Positions 1-8,614 of a stretch of DNA of 64,000 nt are shown in pieces; positions within the stretch are counted from its first letter, which is position 1; each line of letters begins with the position of its first letter. A program made the translations under genes and the position numbers. This DNA comes from Synechocystis sp. PCC 7509 (lineage in GTDB: Bacteria; Cyanobacteriota; Cyanobacteriia; Cyanobacteriales; Chroococcidiopsidaceae): the NCBI RefSeq assembly GCF_000332075.2, contig NZ_ALVU02000001.1, positions 2,058,324-2,122,323 on the forward strand. Reading direction: 5' to 3'. A model generated the notes under the pieces. The model was not told the DNA's origin, searched no databases, and saw nothing but the letters and a program-made list of their open reading frames with translations.

Positions 1-516
1 GCGGGAGATGAGGGTAGGTTTGGGCGTATAGGAGAAGTCAGAGCTTGCTGGTGTCCAAAAGGTATGCGTCCAATTGTACCTAAGCAACAAGTTAGACAAT
101 AGGTTTACGCTTATGCCGCCGTTGCACCCCAGTTAGGTTTAATGACTTGCTTAATTTTACCCTACGCTAATACTCAGATGATGAATTTATTTTTGGCGCA
201 AGTTGCTCAAGAGTTTAGCGATTATTTTGTGATTTTACAATTAGACAAAGCCTCTTGGCATCGTTCTAGCTGTTTAACAATTCCAGAAAATATCCGGTTA
301 ATTTTTCAACCTGCCTATAGTCCAGAGTTAATGCCTGTAGAACATATCTGGGAGGCTGTGCGAGAAAACTACTTCTATAATCAGGTGTTTTCATCAATTG
401 AACAAGTAGAAGATGTCCTGTGCCAAGGGTTGTTTGAACTTTCTTCTAACTGTGAGCGCCTACGTTCAATGACTTACTTTCCTCATCTTAAAGTACTACC
501 TCTGACTGCAACTTAG
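1..516 (+). pseudogene. IS630-family transposase, 3' part (copy 1), with internal stop
   Basis: This is the C-terminal DDE half of an IS630-family transposase that begins left of the window. Reading frame 1 from base 1 gives GDEGRFGRIGEV (first catalytic Asp region), then a TAG at 100-102 where the copy at 57-58 kb has a Tyr codon (QYVYAY). It continues to ILQLDKASWH (second Asp) and PVEHIWE (catalytic Glu) and ends at 514-516. The element end CAACTTAG lies at 509-516, followed by TA at 517-518, as expected for IS630 TA targeting. The nonsense codon means it is probably inactive. Bases 1-140 are identical to the complement of 59001-59140, including the stop. The 5' half is not visible. Confidence 0.88.
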
Positions 517-782
517 TATGAACCTGGTTTAATTTGGCAATGAAGTATTTCTTGGATGAGAGGAAACCAGATTAAAACTACACTTATTGCCTTCAGAGTT
601 AAAAATCGTTGTAAGTGTCGTCGGCAACTATTGTGTTGAATTGGTAATGGGAGAGTAGCAGCTAGTCTTTCTATTTTTACTTGTTTTTGATTCTGGAGTA
701 ACCATACCAACATTTTCAGAGTAATTTGTTGTGATGGAGTCAAGTATTTTTCGAGAAAAGTTTGATAGAATGATGGCAACAT
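513..782 (-). pseudogene. IS4-like transposase N-terminal stump
   Basis: An 89-residue ORF starts at ATG 782 with MLPSFYQTFLEKYLTPSQQ and contains KQVKIERLAATLPLPI and RRHLQRFL. This arrangement is familiar from the N-terminus of cyanobacterial IS4-type transposases, which normally exceed 300 residues. The similarity ends where the IS630 copy starts: the last codons and the stop are supplied by the IS630 end at the TA of 517-518. So IS630 inserted into this gene, and the rest should lie beyond the left edge. The family call is from memory of the N-terminal sequence, because no catalytic DDE residues are present. Nothing recognisable lies between this stump and the recombinase remnant (783-956). 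Confidence 0.65.
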
Positions 783-956
783 TTTTGACTACGGTCTATC
801 TTTATTGAGAAGACCGTTTATTTTTACCATAAATCCTGACTATTTTTCTTTGTGCAGAGACTGTTGTCAATAGTTCGGCGATTTGTCCAGAGAGTTTCAA
901 GGCTATAAGCTTCTTACTGCATGGTTTCTGGAGCGCTTGTCGCCCCCTGAAGTCGA

Positions 957-1684
957 TAACTTTAGCTGATGTCCAAGGATATGCAACTGCCCTCAATCAA
1001 AGCTCTTTGGCTGTTTCTTCTGTTGGTAGGGCGATCGCGGCCATCAAATCTCTGTTTACTTTCGCTCATCAAAAAACGGGACTGCTGAAAGCCAACCCAG
1101 CAGGAGCGGTAACTCTGCCCAAAGTGAAAGATTCTTTGGCAGAGCGGATTTTACCGGAATGGGTAGTTTAGACGATGATTGGGTTAGAACCACTTCAGCG
1201 CAACCGAGCGTTGCTGAAGCTGCTGTATGTTGCAGGTTTGCGGGTGTCAGAAGTGACGTAGTTGCAGTGGTTCTCGCTGCAACCAAGAGATGTCGGGGGA
1301 CAGGTATTAGTCTACGGTAAAGGTGGTAAAACACGGGCAATTAAGCTGCCTGCTTCACTGTGGCAAGAATTGCAATTATTGCGGGGTGATGCGGCAATTA
1401 GGAAACCAGTATTTACCAGCCGTAAGAAAAAGGGGCATTTGAAGGAAATGCAGGTCAATCGCATTGTTAAAGCTGCGGCAAAAAGAGTTCCAGGATTAGA
1501 GGAGGCTGTAGCTGAGAATGTATCGCCGCACTGGCTGCGTCATGCTCCTGCGAGTCATGCAACGGATCGCGGCGCTCTTGTACATTTGGTCAAAGAAACT
1601 TTGGGTCATGCCAACATTGCCACTACTGGGCGCTATCTTCATGCACGACCAACCGATAGTTCTAGTCTGTACTTGGATTCATAG
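957..1684 (+). pseudogene. tyrosine recombinase (XerC/D-like integrase), degraded
   Basis: Frame 2 from about 957 gives the core-binding part (TLADVQGYATAL, IAAIKSLFTFAHQ) and the full catalytic domain of a tyrosine recombinase. Visible catalytic elements are GLRVSEV (Arg I), GKGGKTR (Lys), HWLRHAPASH (His-x-x-Arg), LGHANIATT (His/Trp box) and TGRYLHA (Tyr nucleophile). Two TAG stops interrupt the frame, at 1169-1171 just before TMIGLEP and at 1259-1261 just before LQWFS. The N-terminal DNA-binding part upstream of 957 is frameshifted or lost. An ORF from 1262 would still encode the Lys, His, Arg and Tyr residues but lacks the first Arg. It may be a relic of an integrated element or an old XerC/D-like gene. 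Confidence 0.85.
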
Positions 1685-2048
1685 CAGTCTACAATCGAAA
1701 TTTAAAAAGCCTGCGATCGTTCTAATCCCTTGACTAGAGTACGGTACGATAGATGGAGAGAAGCGGCTTGCAAGGCGGCGAGTCTGTTGCATACTTCTTA
1801 CAGGCGATCGCAAAAAATTAGCTTTAAACATTTAAAAGTTTAAAATTAAAACGCATACCTAGTATGTATTCCAGGCTTATTCCGGTTTCCTGTTCCGATG
1901 ATTATCACTACCCTAAATCATCTTTTGCCTTTCACCTTTATCGTAATCCTTTACGCGGACATGATGTCATCCCTGCTTTGGTTGGGTCAAAAAAGTTTTG
2001 ATGCTGCTAGTCGGGATGCAAACATTTTTTACAATTTCAGCAACGCCA
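1685..2048. other. intergenic, no gene recognised
   Basis: No gene can be supported in this stretch between the recombinase remnant and the end of tonB. One short open stretch on the plus strand (1864-2001, 45 codons, containing SSFAFHLYRNPLRG) has no ribosome binding site and matches no family I recognise. It could be a gene fragment. No clear terminator for tonB is visible. Confidence 0.5.
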
Positions 2049-3677
2049 CTAATCGTTAGGATTATCTGTTAGTTGAGACTGTTGTAGTTGGCGTAAGGAC
2101 TGCCGCAGTTTAGTCTGGTTAGAGCTTTGGCGCTGACGGCGCAGAGATTGACCTAGCGCCCTTTGATTAGTAATTAGAGCTGGCTGGGGCGATCGCCTTG
2201 ATGCTCTAGCGCGCCGACGAGGTAGGGCGGCATCTTCTGCTCGACGTGGTGGTAAGGTATCTACACGGCGAGTGGCGGCAGTTTGAGGGCGACGAGGCGA
2301 TGGACTTGAGTTTTGCTGTCTCTGTCTAATTCTGCGAGTTGGTGTAGGTGTGTTTGTTGTCTCCGTAGCTGGATTGGAGCGGGCGTTTTCTATCGGTGCG
2401 CGTCTTGACTGGGCGGGTCGGCGTTTGCGGCGTTCTCGGAGTTTGCGCGATCGCTCTGACCCCTCAATTGCAAAGTCTACTTTGGCAGAAACGCTCCGTT
2501 TTCCCCCACTTGGAGCTTTAAATTTCCAACGTCTTGCTTCTTCTAAAGCGGCTTTATCTAGCTCGGAGTGACCGCTAGAACGTGCTAGGCGTACTTTAGT
2601 TACATTTCCTTTGCCATCAACATCAACGTTAATTTCTGTTTTGCCTTCCAATCCTCGTCGCCGCGCTTTAGCTGGGTACTTTGGTTTGCTACAAGTGCGA
2701 CAAGCTAAACTACCGGAACTAGCATTTGCATTGCTACTAGATTCTGGCTGGGCATTTCTTGATCTAACATTCTGCGCTTCTGTAGCTACATTTGAGCCAC
2801 TTCTGTTATTCGTACCAATTCTAGAGCCGCTATTCGTACTAGAACTGGGTTTATTTCCTATCCCAGTTCTAGAGCCACTTGCAGAACTATTAGCTCTGCT
2901 TGTTCCAACAGTGGAATTGCCCGTGCTATTACCAGATGGGGCGTTACCTGTAACTCTAGAGCCGCTATTCGTACTATTTACAACCCAATTACCACTTTGA
3001 ATCGGTAAGTTATTAGTGTTGCTTGGTTGGCGAAGTCCTAAAGCATTAGGTTGACTACTTGCACTGATATTATTTGGTTTTTGATCTGTATTTCTAGTAG
3101 TTGCAAGTAAATCTCTTAATTTTTGATTATTTGGCGATCGCGGAGTTACGGAACTTGGTACTGTTGGGCTTGCGGCTACAACTTCTGGCGCTGTGGGAAC
3201 TTTTGCGGGTGCTGTTATCTTGGCAACTGGTGCTGGCTGGGGTTTAGTGATTTCTTTGGGAGTTTGGATTAGTTTTTGTTGTGGAAGTGGTGTCTTTGAG
3301 TTCTCAACAACTTGTTTCTTTGGAATGTTTGTTAAGGGTTTAGGCGGTTTTTGAGTAACAACTGATGGTGAAGATGGTGCGATCGCTATAGATGAAGGTG
3401 CAGACACCACTTTTGGAGTTTCGTTACGGCTAGCGCTAGGGGGCGATTTTTCTTGAGTTTCTGCAACGGGTTTTTCTTCTAAAGTGGGTGGTTCGATTAG
3501 CGTCAATTCCATTGGCTCATCTTTCAAGGGGGGTACTTTGTCCAAGAAATTGCCAATCCCAAACCCTAATATCGCAATATGTAACCCTACTGAGCCAATC
3601 AGACCGAGAGCCAGAAAAGACTTGAGAGTCTCGGCGGCTTTTTCTCTCTGTTGGGCAGCTATGTTAGAAAAGCCCAT
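2049..3677 (-). CDS. tonB: TonB family energy transducer with basic C-terminal extension
   Basis: This inner-membrane TonB protein (542 aa) passes energy from ExbB-ExbD to outer-membrane receptors. One membrane segment lies near the N-terminus (about residues 20-42, IGSVGLHIAILGFGIG). It is followed by a Pro/Lys/Thr-rich periplasmic spacer (to about 180) and a Ser/Asn/Gly-rich stretch with repeated NSGSR-type units (about 190-320). The TonB C-terminal fold is at about 326-408 (YPAKARRRGLEGKT, VDGKGNVTKVRLARSSGH, ALEEARRWKF). Unusually, about 134 further residues follow, very rich in Arg, Gln and Ser, whereas most TonB proteins end at this domain. It is divergent from exbB with a 288-bp shared promoter region. 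Its job is probably to serve the receptor at 8.6-11.3 kb. Confidence 0.93.
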   Translation of the reverse strand: MGFSNIAAQQREKAAETLKSFLALGLIGSVGLHIAILGFGIGNFLDKVPPLKDEPMELTLIEPPTLEEKPVAETQEKSPPSASRNETPKVVSAPSSIAIAPSSPSVVTQKPPKPLTNIPKKQVVENSKTPLPQQKLIQTPKEITKPQPAPVAKITAPAKVPTAPEVVAASPTVPSSVTPRSPNNQKLRDLLATTRNTDQKPNNISASSQPNALGLRQPSNTNNLPIQSGNWVVNSTNSGSRVTGNAPSGNSTGNSTVGTSRANSSASGSRTGIGNKPSSSTNSGSRIGTNNRSGSNVATEAQNVRSRNAQPESSSNANASSGSLACRTCSKPKYPAKARRRGLEGKTEINVDVDGKGNVTKVRLARSSGHSELDKAALEEARRWKFKAPSGGKRSVSAKVDFAIEGSERSRKLRERRKRRPAQSRRAPIENARSNPATETTNTPTPTRRIRQRQQNSSPSPRRPQTAATRRVDTLPPRRAEDAALPRRRARASRRSPQPALITNQRALGQSLRRQRQSSNQTKLRQSLRQLQQSQLTDNPND

Positions 3678-3816
3678 ACTTTATTGCCATTCTTTTGCAC
3701 TAATTGAGCTAAAGATTAAAACGTAATAGAGCAAAAGTCAAGCGAGAAATTAAGATGGATAGCGATCACTCTACGTGCGCTTTCGCCATTGTCTGAACGA
3801 TCCATAAACATCAACC

Positions 3817-3844
3817 GTAGAGGAGCAGTGCATTGCGCCCCTAC
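3817..3844. repeat. imperfect 28-bp palindrome, dispersed-repeat type
   Basis: The two 14-base arms (3817-3830 and 3831-3844) pair at 11 of 14 positions around a central TGCA; the right arm ends GCGCCCCTAC. Palindromes of this GTAGGGGCGCA type are common between cyanobacterial genes. It lies just upstream of the exbB promoter candidate and may simply be a mobile repeat. Confidence 0.5.
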
Positions 3845-3859
3845 AAGTAATTAAATTGC

Positions 3860-3888
3860 TTGACATTAATTCTCATTTAACTTAATCT
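3860..3888 (+). promoter_or_regulatory. candidate sigma70-type promoter of exbB-exbD-acylase
   Basis: A perfect TTGACA (3860-3865) is followed by a 17-bp spacer and TAATCT (3883-3888), about 77 bp before the exbB start. The spacer is AT-rich and contains ATTAATTCTCATTTAACTT, which loosely resembles half sites of a Fur box. Iron control here is inferred, not shown. Confidence 0.5.
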
Positions 3889-3965
3889 CACTTGAGAAGT
3901 ATTATCAGCTTGTAGAGTCATTCAACAGGCTGACGGTTGGTTAAGAATAGGGCTAGAGATAGGTT

Positions 3966-4634
3966 ATGGGCATAAATGAAATATTTGTTGCCGGAGGGAT
4001 TGTCATGTATCCCTTGTTGGCATTTTCGTTGACAGCGATCGCGCTAATTATTGAACGCTGTTTGTTTTGGTACAAAATCAACCAAAAGCAACGCCGTGTA
4101 GTGCGCGATGTATTAGCTGCCTACCGCGATGGTTCAGAGATTGTTTTGTCCAAGTTGCGACAAAATGGCGATTTGCCTATTGTCCGCATCTTTTTAGAAG
4201 CTTTAGAGTTAGATTACGCCCCACCGCAAGCTTTTCGCCTTGCCTTAGAAGGTGCAACGCAGGCAGAATTGCCAATACTACAGCGATTTAACACAGTTTT
4301 TTCCACAATTATTACTGGATCTCCTCTCCTTGGCTTATTAGGTACGGTTTTGGGTTTAATTCGCACCTTTGCTAACCTCAGTATTGGTAATACAGGTGGT
4401 AAAGGAGTTGGACAAGTAACGGCGGGTATCTCCGAAGCCTTGGTTTCTACAGCTTCGGGCATGGTAGTTGCTTTTATAACCCTCCTTTTTTACGGTGCAT
4501 TTCGCGGATTGTATAAGCGACAGTTAGCTCTGATTCACGAGTATGGCAACCAGCTAGAGGTATTGCACTTGTTTCGGTACGAAGAACGACAAACGGATAT
4601 AGGAATAAAAAGTTTGGGACAGGGAAGAAAGTAA
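3966..4634 (+). CDS. exbB: ExbB/TolQ/MotA family proton-channel protein
   Basis: This 222-residue inner-membrane subunit forms a proton channel with ExbD and energises TonB. Three membrane segments are visible: about residues 11-33 (VMYPLLAFSLTAIALIIER), about 112-134 (ITGSPLLGLLGTVLGLIRTF) and about 150-178 (EALVSTASGMVVAFITLLFY). The glycine-rich LLGLLGTVLG and the GISEAL-ST motif are the family signature. The ATG at 3966 is preceded by AGAGATAGGTT. Its stop overlaps the exbD start by one base (TAATG at 4632-4636), so the two are translationally coupled. Position beside tonB and the receptor points to iron uptake rather than a Tol or Mot role. Confidence 0.95.
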   Translation: MGINEIFVAGGIVMYPLLAFSLTAIALIIERCLFWYKINQKQRRVVRDVLAAYRDGSEIVLSKLRQNGDLPIVRIFLEALELDYAPPQAFRLALEGATQAELPILQRFNTVFSTIITGSPLLGLLGTVLGLIRTFANLSIGNTGGKGVGQVTAGISEALVSTASGMVVAFITLLFYGAFRGLYKRQLALIHEYGNQLEVLHLFRYEERQTDIGIKSLGQGRK

Positions 4635-5044
4635 TGAACGTGCCTAATGACGATAACGATTCTCTGCCAGAGATTAACCTTACTCCGATGATTGATGTTG
4701 TTTTTGCGATTTTGACATTTTTTATTTTAGCCAGCCTGCTTTTAACTCGTTCGGAGGGTCTACCAGTAAATCTCCCCAGTGCGAAGACGGCAACACAGCA
4801 AAATCAAACCCCAACTAAGTTGACAGTGACCATTGACGAGCAAGGCAAAGTATCCCTCGATCGCCAAAGAGTTGAAGTCAGCGAACTAGCGACGCGAGTT
4901 AAAGCATTGAAAGGCAATAAACCAGAATTACTAGCGATCGTCAATGCAGATCGAGCGGTGGTACATGGTCAGGTAATTACAGTAATGGATGAATTACGCA
5001 CAGTACCAGGAGTGAAGTTAGGCATTGCTACACAGCCGAAGTAA
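4634..5044 (+). CDS. exbD: ExbD/TolR family protein
   Basis: This 136-residue partner of ExbB has a short cytoplasmic N-terminus, one membrane helix (about residues 20-40, IDVVFAILTFFILASLLL) and a periplasmic domain. Asp21 in PMIDVVFAIL corresponds to the conserved proton-carrying Asp of the family. The start codon overlaps the exbB stop. The acylase gene follows after 25 bp, so the three likely form one transcript. Length is normal for ExbD. Confidence 0.95.
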   Translation: MNVPNDDNDSLPEINLTPMIDVVFAILTFFILASLLLTRSEGLPVNLPSAKTATQQNQTPTKLTVTIDEQGKVSLDRQRVEVSELATRVKALKGNKPELLAIVNADRAVVHGQVITVMDELRTVPGVKLGIATQPK

Positions 5045-5069
5045 TCAATAGGTCAAAAAGCTAAATAAA

Positions 5070-7166
5070 ATGCTGTCTTTTTTACTTGCTTGGTACAAGC
5101 GCTATTTATTTAAAACTTTAGCGTTTACATTCAGTCTTATTTTTGTCTTAATTGTCGGCAGCCAAAGTTTTAGCTCTACTTCTTTATCTAATCAGATACT
5201 TTGGGATACTTATGGCGTACCGCACATCTACGGTCAAACTATCCCTAGTGCGTTCAAAGAATTTGGCTGGGCGCAAACGCAAAGTCATGGCAACTTACTT
5301 TTGAGTCTTTACGGTCAAGCTAGGGGAAGGGCGGCGGAGTATTGGGGAGAGGAGTATGTAGAATCAGACCAGTGGGTTTTAACTATGGGCGTACCCGATC
5401 GCGCCCGTGCTTGGTATGCTGCCCAAAGCCCAGCTTTTCGCAGCTATTTAGATGCTTTTGCTTCCGGTATCAATGCTTATGCCCAAGCACACGCCGATCT
5501 AATTGATGACTCAGTGGAGGTGGTACTACCAGTTAAGGGAGAAGATATATTAGCTCACTTGCAACGAGTCCTCAACTTTACTTTTATTGTCGATCCTACT
5601 CAAGTTGAAAGTTTGAGTCACAAACAGCCCAAAGCTGGCTCTAATGGCTGGGCGATTTCTCCCCAACGTTCAGCAAGTGGCAATGCGATGTTACTTGCAA
5701 ATCCTCATCTACCTTGGTCAGATTTATTTTTGTGGTACGAAGCGCAGATAACCGCCCCTGGAATTGATGCTTATGGGGCAACACTGGTTGGGATTCCAGT
5801 TTTAGCGATCGCTTTTAATAATAATTTGGGCTGGACGCATACCGTCAATACTTTTGATGGTTGGGATGCCTACGAACTCAAGCTTGCTAATGGTGGCTAT
5901 ATTTTTGATGGGAAAGTTCGCCTTTTTGAGAGTGAAACTATTGCTCTAAAGGTAAAGCAAAAAGATGGATCGCTTAGTAACAAAGAGCTTATAGTTAGGC
6001 GTTCGGTTCACGGTGCTGTATTTGCCGCCGATAAAACTGTAGCTTTGCGCGTTGTCGGTTTAGATCGACCAGGTACGTTAGAACAGTGGTGGGATATGGC
6101 GCGATCGCAAAATTTCCACCAGTTTCAAGCCGTACTGCAACGCTTGCAACTACCAATGTTTACAATTATGTATGCCGATCGCGCTGGGCATATTATGCAC
6201 CTATTTAATGCTCAAGTACCAGTACGCCAGCAAGGAAACTTTGCTGATTGGGAAAAGCTAATTCCGGGGGAAACCTCAAAAACTTTGTGGACTAAAATTC
6301 ATTCCTACCGTGACTTACCGCGCATTGTTGACCCCGCTAGCGGCTGGTTGCAAAATGCCAACGATCCGCCTTGGACTACTACCTTCCCACCAGCTATTGA
6401 TGCTAATAATTATCCAGCTTATATAGCACCGCGTTCTATGTCTTTTCGGGCGCAACGTTCCGCCAAGATGCTATTTGAGGATAAAAAAATTTCCTTTGAT
6501 GAGATGGTTGCTTACAAGCATTCTACACGGATGGAATTAGGCGATCGCTTACTAGACAATCTTATTCCTGCCGCAAACAAGTACGGAAATAAAATAGCCA
6601 AACACGCAGCTAAGGTACTGCAAACTTGGGACAGACAAACTAATGCTGATAGTCGCGGTGCGGTCTTGTTTGCCTTGTGGGTGCAAGCAATGGACTTAGA
6701 TACAGCATTTAGTCAACCTTGGAGCGAAAAATCGCCGCGTACAACACCTGATGGATTAGCTAATCCTCAAGCTGCGGTTGCTACCTTAGAAGCTGTAGCA
6801 GAAAAGGTTGAAAAGACTTATGGGGCGTTGAATGTGCCTTGGGGAGATGTTTTTCGCCTCAAGTATGGCAATGTAGATTTGCCTGCTAATGGTGGTTCTG
6901 GAGACTTAGGGATTTTTCGGGTAGTAGATTTTATTGCGGCAAAAGGCGAAGTCTTTCAACCTGTAGCTGGAGATTCTTTTGTTGCAGCTATTGAGTTTTC
7001 CCAACCTGTAAAAGCAATGGCACTGACTAGCTACGGTAATGCAACTCAACCAGGTTCACCACATATTAGCGACCAATTGCCGTTATTTGCTCAAAAAAAG
7101 TTACGTCCAGTATGGCGGGATTTCAAAAATATTCAGGCGCACTTAGCTAAAAAAGAGGTATTTTAA
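5070..7166 (+). CDS. penicillin-acylase family N-terminal-nucleophile hydrolase (PvdQ/acylase-like)
   Basis: This 698-aa enzyme belongs to the penicillin amidase / acyl-homoserine-lactone acylase family. It has an N-terminal export signal or anchor (about residues 11-32, hydrophobic). WDTYGVPHIYG is typical of the alpha chain, and GSNGWAI places the self-cleavage site just before Ser191, the expected catalytic nucleophile of the beta chain. LLANPHLPW and NNLGWTHTVN are further family motifs. It is co-directional with exbB-exbD and so is likely expressed with uptake genes. Known relative PvdQ removes a fatty acyl group from pyoverdine precursors in the periplasm. By analogy this enzyme may deacylate the lipopeptide made by the FAAL-NRPS line. 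An unrelated lactone- or lactam-cleaving role cannot be excluded. Confidence 0.88.
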   Translation: MLSFLLAWYKRYLFKTLAFTFSLIFVLIVGSQSFSSTSLSNQILWDTYGVPHIYGQTIPSAFKEFGWAQTQSHGNLLLSLYGQARGRAAEYWGEEYVESDQWVLTMGVPDRARAWYAAQSPAFRSYLDAFASGINAYAQAHADLIDDSVEVVLPVKGEDILAHLQRVLNFTFIVDPTQVESLSHKQPKAGSNGWAISPQRSASGNAMLLANPHLPWSDLFLWYEAQITAPGIDAYGATLVGIPVLAIAFNNNLGWTHTVNTFDGWDAYELKLANGGYIFDGKVRLFESETIALKVKQKDGSLSNKELIVRRSVHGAVFAADKTVALRVVGLDRPGTLEQWWDMARSQNFHQFQAVLQRLQLPMFTIMYADRAGHIMHLFNAQVPVRQQGNFADWEKLIPGETSKTLWTKIHSYRDLPRIVDPASGWLQNANDPPWTTTFPPAIDANNYPAYIAPRSMSFRAQRSAKMLFEDKKISFDEMVAYKHSTRMELGDRLLDNLIPAANKYGNKIAKHAAKVLQTWDRQTNADSRGAVLFALWVQAMDLDTAFSQPWSEKSPRTTPDGLANPQAAVATLEAVAEKVEKTYGALNVPWGDVFRLKYGNVDLPANGGSGDLGIFRVVDFIAAKGEVFQPVAGDSFVAAIEFSQPVKAMALTSYGNATQPGSPHISDQLPLFAQKKLRPVWRDFKNIQAHLAKKEVF

Positions 7167-7194
7167 TCTCCTAAAGTTGATAATTAAGTTTTTA

Positions 7195-7222
7195 GTCTTG
7201 GCTATATATACCTAGCCAAGAC
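7195..7222. terminator. stem-loop between convergent genes
   Basis: Perfect 10-bp arms GTCTTGGCTA (7195-7204) and TAGCCAAGAC (7213-7222) enclose an 8-base loop, placed between the stop of the acylase gene (plus) and the end of the mbtH gene (minus). No strong U-run follows on either strand, so termination is inferred from position and stem strength. Confidence 0.55.
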
Positions 7223-7232
7223 GTATACCACT

Positions 7233-7451
7233 TTAACAGGCAGAATCTTCCATCTTCTTCCTTAAACTTAAAGGTCGCATATCTGTCCAAACTTCTTTAA
7301 TATATTCTAAGCATTCATGTTTTAAACCGCTTTTACCCGCATCTTTCCAGCCAAGGGGATTTTCTTTATCCACAAGCCAAATTGAATATTGTTCTTCATG
7401 ATTGACTACAACTTTATAAATTGTGTTATCTATTGTTTCGTCTTGATACAT
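7233..7451 (-). CDS. mbtH: MbtH-like protein
   Basis: This 72-residue MbtH-family protein is a small partner that binds NRPS adenylation domains and helps them fold or work. The signature is clear: [40 protein letters not shown] chose ATG 7451 over an upstream in-frame start at 7475 because AGGAG lies about 8 bases before it and because family members start close to this point. It is last in the minus-strand receptor-PepSY-mbtH operon (40 bp after the PepSY gene) rather than in the biosynthetic operon. It probably serves the six NRPS genes opposite it. Confidence 0.95.
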   Translation of the reverse strand: MYQDETIDNTIYKVVVNHEEQYSIWLVDKENPLGWKDAGKSGLKHECLEYIKEVWTDMRPLSLRKKMEDSAC

Positions 7452-7491
7452 ATTCTTACTCCTGTTTTCTAACACTGTTCGTCAAAGAATC

Positions 7492-8613
7492 TCATTTGCA
7501 ATTTAACTTTTCTAACTTTCTCCTTTTTTGGGCTAACGAATTATTAGGTTGATACCACCACATCACTAAACCAGTAATAAATAAAATCAATGGTGTAAGT
7601 CCTACAAAAAAGTAAAGAATCCGGGTTGGTAAACCGCCAAACGTTCCAAAATGTAAAGGATTAAAAGCATCTACTACCTCATCGCCTAAAGAAAGCGATC
7701 GCGAATTTCTAAGTTGCAACACCTCCCCGGTATATCGATCTAAATAAACTCGACTGCGCCAGACTTCTTTTTCTTCAGGAAATTGTTTACCTACCATAAA
7801 TACCGATTCCGGCGTAGTAGGAAAACTGATATAAGTAGTTTTAGCACTGGGTAAAGCTTCCTCGGCACGTTTTAGCATTTGCGCGATCGCTATAGTTGAT
7901 TTTCCTTTTGCTGGTTTAGATACTGGTTTTGTGGGGATAGGCGTAAATGTAGCTGCATAAATTATCGGTTGAGTGTAAGCGTAAAAGTTCCAGCAAAAGC
8001 CAGTAAAACCAGTGATTGCTAGAAAAATAGCTGCAATAATTCCGACTACTTTATGAATATCAAAGTTAAGTCTTTTGATCGAAGCATTAGTTTTAATCTT
8101 GAAGCCATTAATCAACTTGCGCCAACCAGACCAAAGGATAATACCCGTAATACTCAGTACAAACAAGAAAAAAGCGGCAATTCCCACAATGATTGTCCCA
8201 GTTTCCCCAGTTAACAAAGCATTATGCAAATTATAAACAATGTCCATAATGGCATACTGAGAAATGCGATCGCCTAATATCTTGCCTGTATAAGGATTAA
8301 CAATTACTTCCGTTGTCGGTTGATTTTCCGATTCTAATTCAACTCTAATTGGCGCATTTGCTTGAGTTGGTAGCTCAAAAAAACTCAATGTAAACTTAGG
8401 TTCTGGATAAGCTGCCTTGACTGTATCAATAACCGACAAAATCGACACTTGTTGCTGCTGAGGAACTATTTGCCCAAACTGAGATTGCAGCAGAAAATGA
8501 TTGATTTCATGCCTAAATACTAGCAAGCTACCCGTCAAACCAACAATTACTATAATTAGTCCGGCAACTAATCCAAGATAGCGATGTAATTTGAAAGCAG
8601 TGCGGCGGATCAT
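7492..8613 (-). CDS. PepSY-associated membrane protein (iron-regulated, FoxB/PiuB-like)
   Basis: This protein of about 373 residues from ATG 8613 (MIRRTAFKLHRYLGL) has four membrane helices. One is at the N-terminus (LGLVAGLIIVIVGLTGSLL), two in the middle (IVGIAAFFLFVLSITGIILW and VGIIAAIFLAITGFTGFCW) and one at the C-terminus (FFVGLTPLILFITGLVMWW). PepSY-type periplasmic segments lie between them (VNPYTGKILG, LDRYTGEVLQ). Conserved His residues in and beside the helices suit haem binding, as described for the ferrisiderophore reductase FoxB of this family. I preferred 8613 over 8643 because it follows the receptor stop by one base. Likely role: inner-membrane reductive release of siderophore iron. 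Confidence 0.88.
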   Translation of the reverse strand: MIRRTAFKLHRYLGLVAGLIIVIVGLTGSLLVFRHEINHFLLQSQFGQIVPQQQQVSILSVIDTVKAAYPEPKFTLSFFELPTQANAPIRVELESENQPTTEVIVNPYTGKILGDRISQYAIMDIVYNLHNALLTGETGTIIVGIAAFFLFVLSITGIILWSGWRKLINGFKIKTNASIKRLNFDIHKVVGIIAAIFLAITGFTGFCWNFYAYTQPIIYAATFTPIPTKPVSKPAKGKSTIAIAQMLKRAEEALPSAKTTYISFPTTPESVFMVGKQFPEEKEVWRSRVYLDRYTGEVLQLRNSRSLSLGDEVVDAFNPLHFGTFGGLPTRILYFFVGLTPLILFITGLVMWWYQPNNSLAQKRRKLEKLNCK

Positions 8614-8614
8614 A

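Noticed and set aside
802-1340. Minus-strand ORFs opposite the recombinase remnant
   Set aside because: They have no family features and are explained as the antisense of the degraded tyrosine recombinase.
2611-3000. Plus-strand ORF of 129 codons with a leucine-rich hydrophobic product inside tonB
   Set aside because: It is antisense to the Ser/Asn/Gly repeat region of tonB; the apparent hydrophobicity is a by-product of the repeat codons.
2650-3010. Repeated units in this stretch as a CRISPR array
   Set aside because: The repeats are short, irregular and in frame, encoding NSGSR-like peptide units of TonB; there are no spacers of constant length and no cas genes.
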